The notes below the pieces were generated by a model, which made no database searches, was not told where the DNA came from, and was given only the letters and a program-made list of their open reading frames with translations. From contig CP036526.1 of the NCBI GenBank assembly GCA_007741555.1, positions 1,612,001 to 1,676,000 on the forward strand: a stretch of DNA of 64,000 nucleotides, in the 5' to 3' direction. A program made the translations under genes and the position numbers. The DNA is from Stieleria marina. Its GTDB lineage: Bacteria > Planctomycetota > Planctomycetia > Pirellulales > Pirellulaceae. Positions 17,281 to 26,422 of the stretch are shown piece after piece (the stretch's first letter is position 1; the number at the start of each line of letters is the position of its first letter).

Positions 17281-18228
17281 ATGGCCGGCAAAGTTTCGAT
17301 TCGATGGCAAACTGATTCGCCGCTCAGCGCGATCCATGCCGCGCATGCTGTCGCGACGGGGGCGGTTTGCAACGATCGAAAAACCGAACAAGCTTTGGCG
17401 GGGCCGATCTCGGACATCAACAACCGGCTGCTTTCGGCGTCTTTGGATATCTCAATGTTTTGGCAGCGATTGCTTTCCGAAACGCTTTATCAGTCGCCGC
17501 CTGAGCAAGCCTGCTTAATAGCATTGACCGCATCGGGGTGTAGCGAACTCCAGGTCGAACAGATTGCTCGAGTGATCGTCAATCGGCTTGGCGAAAGTCG
17601 AATGGCTTTTCAAGGACGGTTTCCTAAATTATCCGACCAGTTGCAGTTGCGTGGTCGTCCGATGCGAGATCAATGGGAAACCTATGGCACGGGTTTGCTG
17701 GCCGCGATTGCAAAATTGATTTGGATCGATAGCCCGCCGACCGATTGGTGGCCACGACGCGTCGACGCTTTGCTGGTGCAACCGATGCGTGGCGGAGCGG
17801 GAGGCTACGATGCCGAAACAAGCCGCATTTGGATCGAAGCGGTGCTGACGGACGTCGATCCCGCGGTGCCCGAAGTCCTGCGGTTGGCTTACCTGATTAC
17901 GCAGTTGGCGATCGACACGCACACACTTGAACGCACCACCGACGGAATTACCTCGCTGCCTTGGTCGATCGCAACCATCTCCATCACGCTGGCCGCCGCA
18001 GCCGATTTGGGACTGATCAATTCTTCGCAAAACGCCACGGAGACGGCCATGCGTCTTTGGGGCGTGGGGCAAATTGGTGCCGCCAAAGTCGTTGATGAGT
18101 GGTGGCGAAATCAAGTGGCCCATCCGGTCGCGATGCCGATGGCGCTCAAGCAACTTGGCAAGCAGTTGCAGCCTCTCAAAGCGCAGCCTTCTGCTGACGT
18201 CGGCATCGATCTGACGGATTTTGATTGA
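17281..18228 (+). CDS. Conserved hypothetical protein downstream of aroH
   Basis: A 315-residue soluble protein starting at the ATG at 17281, 5 bp after the aroH stop. It appears mostly alpha-helical (for example VEQIARVIVNRLGESRMAFQ, and several Ala/Leu-rich stretches) and has no signal peptide, membrane helix or catalytic motif that I recognise. WPRRVDALLVQPMRGG and DAETSRIWIEAVL stand out as possible conserved segments. The tight coupling to chorismate mutase suggests expression with aromatic amino-acid synthesis, but a functional link is inference only. Confidence 0.75.
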   Translation: MAGKVSIRWQTDSPLSAIHAAHAVATGAVCNDRKTEQALAGPISDINNRLLSASLDISMFWQRLLSETLYQSPPEQACLIALTASGCSELQVEQIARVIVNRLGESRMAFQGRFPKLSDQLQLRGRPMRDQWETYGTGLLAAIAKLIWIDSPPTDWWPRRVDALLVQPMRGGAGGYDAETSRIWIEAVLTDVDPAVPEVLRLAYLITQLAIDTHTLERTTDGITSLPWSIATISITLAAAADLGLINSSQNATETAMRLWGVGQIGAAKVVDEWWRNQVAHPVAMPMALKQLGKQLQPLKAQPSADVGIDLTDFD

Positions 18229-18430
18229 TCATTTCCAGAGCCACGGCAGCGAACGCCACCACGCGAATGTAGCTTTCAACTCCATGCGATAGCATGAACG
18301 AACCCAGTTTCCAACGTGACCAAGCTGCAGTTCCTTACGGTTGGGTTTCATGTGCGTGCCCGTTCGACATGCCGTCCCAATCTCCCGTGGGGCACTCTGC
18401 ACAGAAAACTGATGCCCCGTTTTTTCCACG

Positions 18431-19666
18431 TCAACGCGTTGGTTTTCCGTAGGTCATCACTCGCCACACTGATTCCGCCGGACCAAATCGGTGTCGCTGC
18501 AGCCAACAGTGTGAAAAAACGATTTGAAAACACCAGATCGCAACCACAATCAGGGCTTGTCCTGACCGTTGAATACTCATGAAGTATCCGAAGCCATGGC
18601 CGTAGAAAATGGTGGTGCAAATCAGTGTTTGCATCAGGTAGTTGGTCAGAGCCATTCGGCCCACGGGCGCTAGTAGACGGCCCAGTTTCTGTCCGGTGGC
18701 ACTCTTCAGAATGAGCCCCCAGAATCCGATGTAGCCCATCGCCATCAGGAGGCTGCCGAAATAGTTGAACTGCGTCCCGAGTAAGATCGAGTACTGCATG
18801 TCCCAGTCGTGGCTTTCGTTTTGATGGAGGCCCCAAATGACCAGGGGCAGCCCGACGCCGAAGCCTAGCAGTGTGATGATCGCGTACAGTCGTTTGGAAA
18901 GTTTTCCTGTCAGGACGCCCGTTTCCAAAAGCGTCATGCCAATCAACATTAGTGCGGTGACTTGCCAAAACAGAAGCATGGGGATGCCCACGATTTGGAA
19001 CTCGAACGTCATTCTTGCGCGGTCCAAGAATTGGTTCCACCAAGGGCCGGAGTAGGCTTCGATCTCGGCGTCTACCATTTCTGTACTGGGTTGCCACATC
19101 TCCTGCTTCATTGAGATCAGTTCGGATTCCGGCCAGTAGGGCATCGACAAACCTGTGAGAGAAATGATCAAGCTTCCCATTAAGAACAGGCAACCTGCCG
19201 TGGCGAGACGCACCCGATTGCGGCAACGCCAGAACGGGTACAGCACGGCGCCGCACAGGGCGTATGTCACCAGAATGTCGCCGGACCAAAAAAAATAGGC
19301 GTGAATCAGCCCGAACACCAAAAGACCAAGTAGCCGCCGATAGTGGACGCCAGCAGGACTGCGCCCGGTCGCTTCACATCGCTGTGCCATCAGCAAGATT
19401 CCTGCGCCAAACAGAATCGAAAACTGAGACATGAATTTTGCATCGAAGAATACATGTCCGATGTACCAGACGACGTAGTTCAGCCCAGTCATCTGAGCGG
19501 CTAGTTCCGGCGTTGCGACAGGATTCAGGTAGGCAGCCCCGATCATCGAAAAAGCCTGGATGTTCATCACCAGAATGCCTAGCAATGCAAAACCGCGGAC
19601 CGCATCAAGCGTCAGCAATCGATCCGCGGGACCGTGGGGCGGGTTTGTCGATTGGGGGGGATGCAA
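18431..19666 (-). CDS. DUF418 family integral membrane protein
   Basis: A 411-residue polytopic membrane protein with about ten hydrophobic segments. The N-terminal LTLDAVRGFALLGILVMNI is the hallmark of DUF418 proteins, related to membrane acyltransferases (acyltransferase-3-like). A conserved region follows with FFDAKFMSQFSILFGAG, and near the C-terminus APVGRMALTNYLMQTLICT, the second DUF418 signature. Substrate and role are unknown; relatives are scattered widely in bacteria. It diverges from the FHA-sigma54 activator, with a 200-bp region between them, so the activator could control it, though no enhancer site or -24/-12 promoter was recognised. Confidence 0.9.
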   Translation of the reverse strand: MHPPQSTNPPHGPADRLLTLDAVRGFALLGILVMNIQAFSMIGAAYLNPVATPELAAQMTGLNYVVWYIGHVFFDAKFMSQFSILFGAGILLMAQRCEATGRSPAGVHYRRLLGLLVFGLIHAYFFWSGDILVTYALCGAVLYPFWRCRNRVRLATAGCLFLMGSLIISLTGLSMPYWPESELISMKQEMWQPSTEMVDAEIEAYSGPWWNQFLDRARMTFEFQIVGIPMLLFWQVTALMLIGMTLLETGVLTGKLSKRLYAIITLLGFGVGLPLVIWGLHQNESHDWDMQYSILLGTQFNYFGSLLMAMGYIGFWGLILKSATGQKLGRLLAPVGRMALTNYLMQTLICTTIFYGHGFGYFMSIQRSGQALIVVAIWCFQIVFSHCWLQRHRFGPAESVWRVMTYGKPTR

Positions 19667-19866
19667 CGTTCGGATCGCGATATGGCTGAGGTTGGAATTG
19701 CGAGGGCAGGTTCGTAGGACCGAAGCGGACTGGGAGGGGGGCGCTTAAAAATTTCTCGGCGCGCACCCGCTAACTCGCTCGGCGCCCTAAAATGAGACAG
19801 ACAGCCGAATTGTTCCTTAAATAACGGCCTGTACCCTATCTCGATTTTAGACACAGCTTATCTCCT

Positions 19867-21693
19867 ATGGTCACCTACTTGACGGTCCAATCAGGTCCGG
19901 AGAAGGGAAAACACTTTCCGCTCGACCCAGAACGTCCGATGCACATCGGTCGTGGGTCGACGTGCGAAATCATGCTTTCGGATCCGATCAGCTCTCGGTT
20001 CCATGCCGTCGTGTATTTCGAGGACGGCAATTGGCATTTACGTGACACCAGCAGCAGTAATGGGACATTCGTCAACGGGCAGAAGGCACAGCACGCACGC
20101 ATGCTGGATCAGGCAGTGTTGCGAATCGGTAGCACGGAATTGCGATTGATCGAACCGGAGGTAGATCCCGACAGTGATGACGAGTCAAACCGAACGGTCA
20201 TTCAAGGTGTTGCAGCGGACCGCGAACCCGATCAAGACCTGGATCCGCTGGGGCATCTTTCAGACACGGGGCACTTGTTGGATCTCTATTCGCTAAGCCT
20301 CAGTTTGTTGCGTTCGGATGATGCCAATGACGTGAGCGAGAGTGTGCTGCGGCTTTTGCTAGATCGTTCGGGCGCCGACGCCGTGGGGCTATCGTTTGAC
20401 TCAGGCGATGGGCGGTACAAGCCGCATCAAGTGGTTCCGGCTGATTTAGTCAAAGCGGTCAAACTTAGCCGCTCGCTCATCAGGCGAGTGGTCGGCAAAG
20501 GGGAAGCCATTTGGACAGGAGACCGAACCAGGCAAGACGATAGCGATTCGGATTTGGCCAATAGTGAACACTGGTCCGACGCGATCTATGTGCCGTTGGA
20601 CAGTGGAGAAAACAATCTAGGCGTTTTGCATTTGTATCGACGCGAGCCATCATTCAATGAAGCAGACTTCGAACTGGCGGTTGCTGCGGGGCGACTGTTG
20701 GCGGTCGCTCTGTCGCGAGCTCTCAAGTCAGATTCATTGAAAGTAGAAAGCAAACGCATCGCTCAGCGCAATGCCGACACGGACGAATTGATTGGCTCAA
20801 GCGCGACGATGGCCAAACTGAAAGAAAAAATCGCCCGGGTCGGTCAAGCGAGCGGAAGTGTTCTGGTCCGTGGCGAAAGCGGTTCGGGCAAAGAACTTGT
20901 TGCCCGCGCGGTGTATCGGCAAAGCAATCGCGCGATGCGGCCCATGCTGACAGTCAACTGCGCAGCCATCCCGCAAAGCTTGATCGAAAGCCAACTGTTT
21001 GGGCACAAGAAGGGATCGTTCACAGGTGCCGACAGCGATCACATCGGCTGGTTTCAACAGGCACATACTGGCACGTTATTTCTGGACGAAATCGGCGAGC
21101 TGACTCTGGAAGGACAAGCGAAGCTGCTCCGAATTCTCGAAGGCCACCCGTTTCTGCCCGTCGGGGCGACCGAAGAAGTCTTGGTGGATGTACGAGTCAT
21201 CGCGGCAACCAACCGGGATCTCGCAGAGTTTGTGCGCGAGAAAAAATTTCGTGAGGATCTCTTTTACCGACTAAGCGTGTTTGAATTAGTCGTGCCGCCG
21301 CTTCGTGAGCGGGGCGATGATATCGAATTGTTGGTTCAGCACTTCCTGCATCATTTCCGTGTTCAGCACGGGCGCGGATCGTTGGGGCTGTCCGACGACA
21401 CGCTCCAACGCTTGCTCGACTACGCTTGGCCGGGCAATGTTCGTCAGCTGCGCAATGTGATCGACAGCGCCGTCGTCATGGCAGACGATCCCGAAATAAT
21501 GCCGGAGGATCTGGGACTACGTGATGCCGGTCTCAGTCGACTCGATACGCTGCGGATTGACGAATGGGAGAAACGCCTGATCGACAAAGCGCTCCGGCGT
21601 ACTTCGGGGAGCGTCCATGATGCCGCCAAGCTATTGGGCATCAGTCGTGCGACCGCCTATCGCAAAATTTCCGAGTACGATATTCAGCGTTAG
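19867..21693 (+). CDS. FHA-GAF sigma-54-dependent transcriptional activator
   Basis: A 608-residue enhancer-binding protein. An N-terminal FHA domain (about 1-95; GRGSTCEI, SSRFHA, SSNGTFVNG) should bind phosphothreonine. A GAF-like sensor covers about 135-285. The AAA+ domain (about 310-540) has Walker A GESGSGKE, the sigma-54 contact loop as GSFTGA (the usual GAFTGA with Ala to Ser), and LFLDEIGEL. A Fis-type helix-turn-helix closes the protein (AAKLLGISRATAYRKI). There is no receiver domain, so control is probably through Ser/Thr kinase signalling and the GAF ligand. Targets are unknown; the adjacent DUF418 and sulfatase genes are candidates. Confidence 0.94.
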   Translation: MVTYLTVQSGPEKGKHFPLDPERPMHIGRGSTCEIMLSDPISSRFHAVVYFEDGNWHLRDTSSSNGTFVNGQKAQHARMLDQAVLRIGSTELRLIEPEVDPDSDDESNRTVIQGVAADREPDQDLDPLGHLSDTGHLLDLYSLSLSLLRSDDANDVSESVLRLLLDRSGADAVGLSFDSGDGRYKPHQVVPADLVKAVKLSRSLIRRVVGKGEAIWTGDRTRQDDSDSDLANSEHWSDAIYVPLDSGENNLGVLHLYRREPSFNEADFELAVAAGRLLAVALSRALKSDSLKVESKRIAQRNADTDELIGSSATMAKLKEKIARVGQASGSVLVRGESGSGKELVARAVYRQSNRAMRPMLTVNCAAIPQSLIESQLFGHKKGSFTGADSDHIGWFQQAHTGTLFLDEIGELTLEGQAKLLRILEGHPFLPVGATEEVLVDVRVIAATNRDLAEFVREKKFREDLFYRLSVFELVVPPLRERGDDIELLVQHFLHHFRVQHGRGSLGLSDDTLQRLLDYAWPGNVRQLRNVIDSAVVMADDPEIMPEDLGLRDAGLSRLDTLRIDEWEKRLIDKALRRTSGSVHDAAKLLGISRATAYRKISEYDIQR

Positions 21694-21867
21694 CCAGTCT
21701 TGAGCGATTGCCAGTCTTCCGCGATACACCGTCATGTTCCGCGATTCACACCAGTTCGCTGCTGACTGCAGTTGTTGGCAATCGTAATGCCTTGCTGCGG
21801 CGGACTTGGTAAACTGCCTGGCACTTCTAGTGATGTTTCTCTTTTACTCTATGTGACTTGATCCTTG

Positions 21868-23394
21868 ATGCAAAAAATTACACTCACGCTAGCGATTCTT
21901 GCGGTCAGTTACGCCGCGAATCTGTCCGCTGCGGACAAACCCAACGTCATTGTGATCATGGCCGACGACTTGGGTTACGGCGACATTAGCTGCTACGGTG
22001 CAACCGAATTGTCGACGCCCAACATTGATGCGTTGGCAGAACGCGGGCTTCGGTTCACGCAAGGCTACTGCAGCGCGTCAACGTGTACGCCGACGCGGTT
22101 TTCGTTTCTCACTGGCAAGTATGCTTTTCGCCAACCGGGCGCCGGCATCGCTCCGCCCAATGCGACAGCGCTGATCCAACCGGGGACCGACACGATCGCG
22201 TCGCTATTGAAAGGTGCCGGATACAAAACCGCTGTGGTCGGCAAATGGCACCTGGGCATCGGCGGTGGCGACGCGCCGGATTGGAATGGCGAATTGAATC
22301 CCGGACCGTTGGAGATCGGGTTTGACTATTGCTACCTGTTGCCAACGACCAACGACCGCGTGCCTAGTGTGTATGTGGAGAATCATCGCGTCGTGAATCT
22401 TGATCCTGCGGACCCACTTTGGGTGGGACGCAAGAAACCCACTCCCGATCATCCGACGGGCACAGACCCCGATGTGCGAGCCAAGTTGAAGATGGATTGG
22501 AGTCACGGGCACAACAACACCGTCCACAATGGTATCGGACGAATTGGCTATTACACGGGCGGTCACAAGGCGCGTTGGCGAGACGAAGATTTGGCTGACA
22601 AATGGGTAGAGAAATCTGTCGAGTGGATCGAAAAGAACAAGGATGATCCTTTCTTTTTGTTTTTCGCGTCGCACGATTTGCATGTGCCTCGAATGCCGCA
22701 CGAGCGTTTTCAAGGTATGACAAAACTGGGTTTCCGTGGCGATTCGATTATTCAACTGGATTGGTGCGTCGGTGAACTGACGAAAACACTCGATCGACTG
22801 AAATTGACCGACAACACGTTGATCGTTTTTTGCAGTGACAATGGCCCCGTGCTGGACGACGGTTATCAAGACGGCGCGATTACTAAATTGGGCGACCATA
22901 AACCGGCGGGCATTTACCGCGGAGGAAAATACAGCATCTACGAAGGCGGCACGCGAACACCTTTCATCACCACCTGGCCTGGGAAAATCAAACCCGGGAC
23001 GTCAGACAAAATCGTGTGCACCGTCGATTTGCCCGCCAGCATGGCGTCAATGGTTGGCCAGTCACTACCTGAGGACGCTTGCCCGGATAGTTTCGATGTC
23101 TTGCCAGCGTTGCTGGGTAAGTCGGACGCCAAGGGACGCGATCACCTATTGCAACAACCCAACAAGGGGCCGACGTTGGCACTTCGGGTTGGCGATTGGA
23201 AGGTTCTTTCCTACGAAAAGACTGCACCGCACAAGAAACTGACATACGAAAAAGGCGAAGGGAAATACGAACTCTATCACTTGGTTGATGATCCAAGCGA
23301 AAAGAACAACTTGGCCAGAGCCAATCCCGAAAAGTTGCAGGCCATGTTGGCAAGGCTGGAAGAAATCAAAGCGGATGGCCGCAGCCGTCCGTAG
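21868..23394 (+). CDS. Sulfatase (formylglycine-dependent, arylsulfatase family)
   Basis: A 508-residue exported sulfatase; the ATG at 21868 is preferred to the TTG one codon earlier. A signal peptide (about 1-21) precedes NVIVIMADDLGYGDI, the metal-binding start of type I sulfatases. The active-site motif is C73-T-P-T-R, a Cys-type site needing conversion to formylglycine by a sulfatase-modifying enzyme not seen here. VVGKWHLGIGG and FCSDNGPV are further conserved elements. It hydrolyses sulfate esters, probably of algal polysaccharides in the periplasm; planctomycetes encode unusually many of these. The exact substrate cannot be read from sequence. Confidence 0.94.
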   Translation: MQKITLTLAILAVSYAANLSAADKPNVIVIMADDLGYGDISCYGATELSTPNIDALAERGLRFTQGYCSASTCTPTRFSFLTGKYAFRQPGAGIAPPNATALIQPGTDTIASLLKGAGYKTAVVGKWHLGIGGGDAPDWNGELNPGPLEIGFDYCYLLPTTNDRVPSVYVENHRVVNLDPADPLWVGRKKPTPDHPTGTDPDVRAKLKMDWSHGHNNTVHNGIGRIGYYTGGHKARWRDEDLADKWVEKSVEWIEKNKDDPFFLFFASHDLHVPRMPHERFQGMTKLGFRGDSIIQLDWCVGELTKTLDRLKLTDNTLIVFCSDNGPVLDDGYQDGAITKLGDHKPAGIYRGGKYSIYEGGTRTPFITTWPGKIKPGTSDKIVCTVDLPASMASMVGQSLPEDACPDSFDVLPALLGKSDAKGRDHLLQQPNKGPTLALRVGDWKVLSYEKTAPHKKLTYEKGEGKYELYHLVDDPSEKNNLARANPEKLQAMLARLEEIKADGRSRP

Positions 23395-23419
23395 TGAACT
23401 TTAAGCGAGAATCACAATA

Positions 23420-23447
23420 GGCTCTCTGCAAGGAGAGCCTTGCGGGG
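23420..23447. terminator. Hairpin between convergent genes
   Basis: A perfect seven-base stem (GGCTCTC against GAGAGCC) with a six-base loop lies between the sulfatase stop and the end of the PPC-domain gene. GGGGTTT follows on the plus strand, a weak T tract. It probably works as a terminator for the sulfatase transcript. Confidence 0.5.
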
Positions 23448-23450
23448 TTT

Positions 23451-25064
23451 CTATTGACAAGTCAGCCAGAGCTTTTTCACCGCGACTTCGGGACGCAGTT
23501 GGTAGATGACAGGTAGTTTGGTGTCGGCGGGCATGTCGTCTTTGTCCAGTCTTTGTGCTTCGATCCTGAATGCACCTTGGAAAGGTTTGTCATTCTTGCA
23601 AACCAATTTCAGCTTCGCTGACTTCGCCTTCGCGTCCACGGTGACTTCGTCGCATTGAATCCCGTCGGGCAGGTCTGCCGCTGAAAAGCGGATCTTGGAA
23701 TCAAAGCCGCGGTCACGATTTACCGCGATGTCGATCTCCAGTGGCTTGTCTTTTTCGACCACGAAATGATCAGCCGCCACCGACAAGTTTGCACTTGGCG
23801 ATGATTCGGCAAGGAGCAACTGGTAAGCGTGGCGCGGCCCCCAATTGTCGACAAGGTCACGAAGTTCAACGATGAGTTCTCCGTCGGACTTTGCGGTGTA
23901 CTCCAAGACCGAATCGTACTGGCCGCGTGTCTGGTCGTCGTTGATGGCAAGCTGCTTGTCGGTTTCAGGATCGATCAGTTTTAGTTCTGAATCAAGCAAG
24001 AAACCCGCAGCCTTGGACCAAGATTCGATGCGGTATTTTCTGCCCTTTTTGGCACTGAATCGGAATCGGTCAACTTGTCCCTTGGCTGTGATATGTCCCA
24101 TCGCGACGGCAGGCAATTGCTTTGCAGTGTCGCCAGAGCTGATTCTGTGCGCGTCATCGGGAACAAGGTTCGGTAACCACGACCATCCCAGTGCATTGCT
24201 TGCGGCAGCCGACGCAGGAGAAAGCTCTGTGGCGGGATAGACTTGTAGCTTTGACTCCTCTGACAAATTTGATCCGAAGCCACTTGGTTGATCATCGTCG
24301 TCAATCAAAACGTGATCTAGAAAAGGGCCCGTCGTGACGTCGATGGTGTAAACAAACGCGGCCGAACCGGCAAAGCCAACGGTGCCGGTGGGGACTTCTG
24401 GAAACGCGAACAGCCGCAGCAGTAGGTCTTGGTTTGATTTAACACGGTGAATGATCTGCGGGTCCAGTCCACGGACATCTTCACTTTGCCGGATCACGTT
24501 GCCATCCGCATCGGTCAACTGCAGGACCCCGTCCATGGGAGAACGAAGCGTTTGATGCGCTGTGAGAGAAGCAACCAGTTGCTGACCTGCCTTAAGGGAA
24601 ATCGCAAAGGTGTCGATCTCGCCACCTTTATGAAGTTTGCCAGTGACCGTCGTTGGCAACGTCAGTTTTGTCGCTTCATGATTCTGATTGTTGGGTTCGA
24701 CTTCGTTGGTGATCGACCCTTGGCCAATCAAGATCGGGACAAGATTGCTGGCAGATGTTTTATCGTGAAATCGAACCCAGGCGACTCCGGGGACGGAATT
24801 GGCGTCCACTGCCACTTTGAATTTGCCGGCCTCTTTCTCGGCGGTCAACTTGACTTCCTGGCGGTCGCACGAGTACGCCGACGGCCAATCGGGGAACTTA
24901 CCTTCGGCGACGACGATCGTTTCGGTGCCCGACGCAACCACGGGGGGATAAAACCGATCTAGCTTGATTTGTGCCTGCGCGTCGTTGAACCAGCACAAGG
25001 TTGCAAGAACAGTAAGAAGGCTGGTCGCATGGCGACCGCCGGATCCGGTGAGTTTCAAGCGCAA
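23451..25064 (-). CDS. PPC-domain exported protein
   Basis: A 537-residue exported protein with an N-terminal signal (to about residue 31). An IPT/TIG-like beta domain of about 80 residues (YPPVVASGTETIVVAEGKFP) is followed by bacterial pre-peptidase C-terminal (PPC) domains, the first opening with NEVEPNNQNHEAT near residue 120 and the second around 305-415 with a VDRFRFSAKKGRKYRIES core. A C-terminal beta-sandwich follows. No protease domain is present. It is the last gene of the DUF1549/DUF1553-DUF1501-PPC operon, 5 bp after the DUF1501 gene. It is probably a periplasmic or surface binding partner; function unknown. Confidence 0.85.
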   Translation of the reverse strand: MRLKLTGSGGRHATSLLTVLATLCWFNDAQAQIKLDRFYPPVVASGTETIVVAEGKFPDWPSAYSCDRQEVKLTAEKEAGKFKVAVDANSVPGVAWVRFHDKTSASNLVPILIGQGSITNEVEPNNQNHEATKLTLPTTVTGKLHKGGEIDTFAISLKAGQQLVASLTAHQTLRSPMDGVLQLTDADGNVIRQSEDVRGLDPQIIHRVKSNQDLLLRLFAFPEVPTGTVGFAGSAAFVYTIDVTTGPFLDHVLIDDDDQPSGFGSNLSEESKLQVYPATELSPASAAASNALGWSWLPNLVPDDAHRISSGDTAKQLPAVAMGHITAKGQVDRFRFSAKKGRKYRIESWSKAAGFLLDSELKLIDPETDKQLAINDDQTRGQYDSVLEYTAKSDGELIVELRDLVDNWGPRHAYQLLLAESSPSANLSVAADHFVVEKDKPLEIDIAVNRDRGFDSKIRFSAADLPDGIQCDEVTVDAKAKSAKLKLVCKNDKPFQGAFRIEAQRLDKDDMPADTKLPVIYQLRPEVAVKKLWLTCQ

Positions 25065-25069
25065 GACGA

Positions 25070-26410
25070 CTACCCCATCAGCTCGGTGATCGGATCTTCA
25101 TTGCTAACCAAGTGAACGGGGCGTCCGTCGGGGGTGTGCATCATTTGGCCAGGATCGATGCCCAGTTTGCGGTAGATCGTTGAAACGAAGTTCTCTGGAG
25201 ACAAAACTCGCTCGATCGCGGCGTAACCTTGTTTGTCGGTTGCCCCAATCACTTGACCGCCTCGTGTGCCACCGCCCGCAAACAAAACGCTCATGGCGTT
25301 GGACCAGTGGTCGCGTCCCCCGCGTTCATTGATCTTAGGCGTGCGTCCAAATTCACCCAGCACAACCACCAGGGTTCGTTCTAGCATGCCTTGTTGTTTC
25401 AAATCTGCGATCAACGCTGCCACGGAAGCTTCAAATGGGGGCAGCTTTTTGTCGAGTGCTGAAAAGATCTTTTCGTGATGATCCCAACCACCGTGATAGA
25501 GCGTCACAAACGGGACGCCTGCTCCCACAAGACGACGGGCCAGCAACGCTCTTTGACCAAACGAATCGCGGCCGTAGGCATCGCGGACCGAATCGGGTTC
25601 TTTGTGGATGTCAAAAGCAGCTTGCGCCTCAGGGCTGCTAATGATCTGCAGACTTTGTTCGTAGAACTGGTCAACCGCCAACGTCGGGTCCCCTGCGGCG
25701 GCGTCATTGATACGCAGCATTTGATCGACCTGCGCTCGGATCGCCTGACGCGAATCGTAGCGATCTTCGCTGAGTGATTTGGGGATGGTGACATCGCGAA
25801 CACGAAAGCTGCTGCTATTGGGGCTGTCGGGAACGACAAACGGTGCGTAGCGGCTGCCAAGGAAATTGGGCCCGCCGCTGCGAGACATGTTTGGAATCGA
25901 AAAATACGCAGGAATACCATGCGGCGCTCCGATTTCTTTAGAAACCACGCTGCCCAAGCTGGGATGAAAACTGACAAATGCGCCGCAGCCCACCGGGATT
26001 CGTGGCGGCGCGCCAGTCATCATGTAGTGATTGCCTGCGCCATGGTTTCCTTGGTCGTGACGGATCGATCGCACGATTGCCAAATCGTCGGACAAAGCAG
26101 CCAGTTTCTTCATCGGCTGCGAAAAATGGATGCCCGGTGTCTGTGTCTGAATCGTCCCGTAAGATCCGCGGATTTCGACCGGAGCTTCTGGTTTGGGGTC
26201 GAAGGTTTCGTAGTGGCTTGGGCCTCCGTCCTGCCACACCAGGATGCAGGCATCGGCCTGTCGCGTTGTGGATTGCGACGGTTTGGATTCAGATGCCATG
26301 CCACGGCTACGCAGCGCACCTGACAGCCCGCCCGCGACCAATCCGCTCAGTCCCATGCGGATGCAATCGCGACGCGAGACGCCTTCACAATTTCGCCAAC
26401 TATTAGACAT
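25070..26410 (-). CDS. DUF1501 domain-containing protein
   Basis: A 446-residue protein with a twin-arginine-type start (SRRDCIRMGLSGLVAGGL). The DUF1501 core (sulfatase/alkaline phosphatase superfamily) shows ACILVWQDGGPSHYETFDPK, TLYHGGWDHHEKIF and LVVVLGEFGRTPKIN, the last being the most conserved family block, with GGRDHWSNAMSVLFAGGG after it. It is likely Tat-exported. It lies 12 bp after the DUF1549/DUF1553 gene and 5 bp before the PPC gene, a classic planctomycete operon. The enzymatic activity of DUF1501 proteins has not been defined; a hydrolytic role is inferred from the fold. Confidence 0.93.
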   Translation of the reverse strand: MSNSWRNCEGVSRRDCIRMGLSGLVAGGLSGALRSRGMASESKPSQSTTRQADACILVWQDGGPSHYETFDPKPEAPVEIRGSYGTIQTQTPGIHFSQPMKKLAALSDDLAIVRSIRHDQGNHGAGNHYMMTGAPPRIPVGCGAFVSFHPSLGSVVSKEIGAPHGIPAYFSIPNMSRSGGPNFLGSRYAPFVVPDSPNSSSFRVRDVTIPKSLSEDRYDSRQAIRAQVDQMLRINDAAAGDPTLAVDQFYEQSLQIISSPEAQAAFDIHKEPDSVRDAYGRDSFGQRALLARRLVGAGVPFVTLYHGGWDHHEKIFSALDKKLPPFEASVAALIADLKQQGMLERTLVVVLGEFGRTPKINERGGRDHWSNAMSVLFAGGGTRGGQVIGATDKQGYAAIERVLSPENFVSTIYRKLGIDPGQMMHTPDGRPVHLVSNEDPITELMG

Positions 26411-26422
26411 CGAATCAGTTTC

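Noticed and set aside
17690-17706. TGGCAC with TTGC, like a sigma-54 promoter
   Set aside because: Spacing is one base short and the site lies inside a coding region.
22204-22899. Minus-strand 231-codon frame
   Set aside because: Antisense to the sulfatase and without family features.
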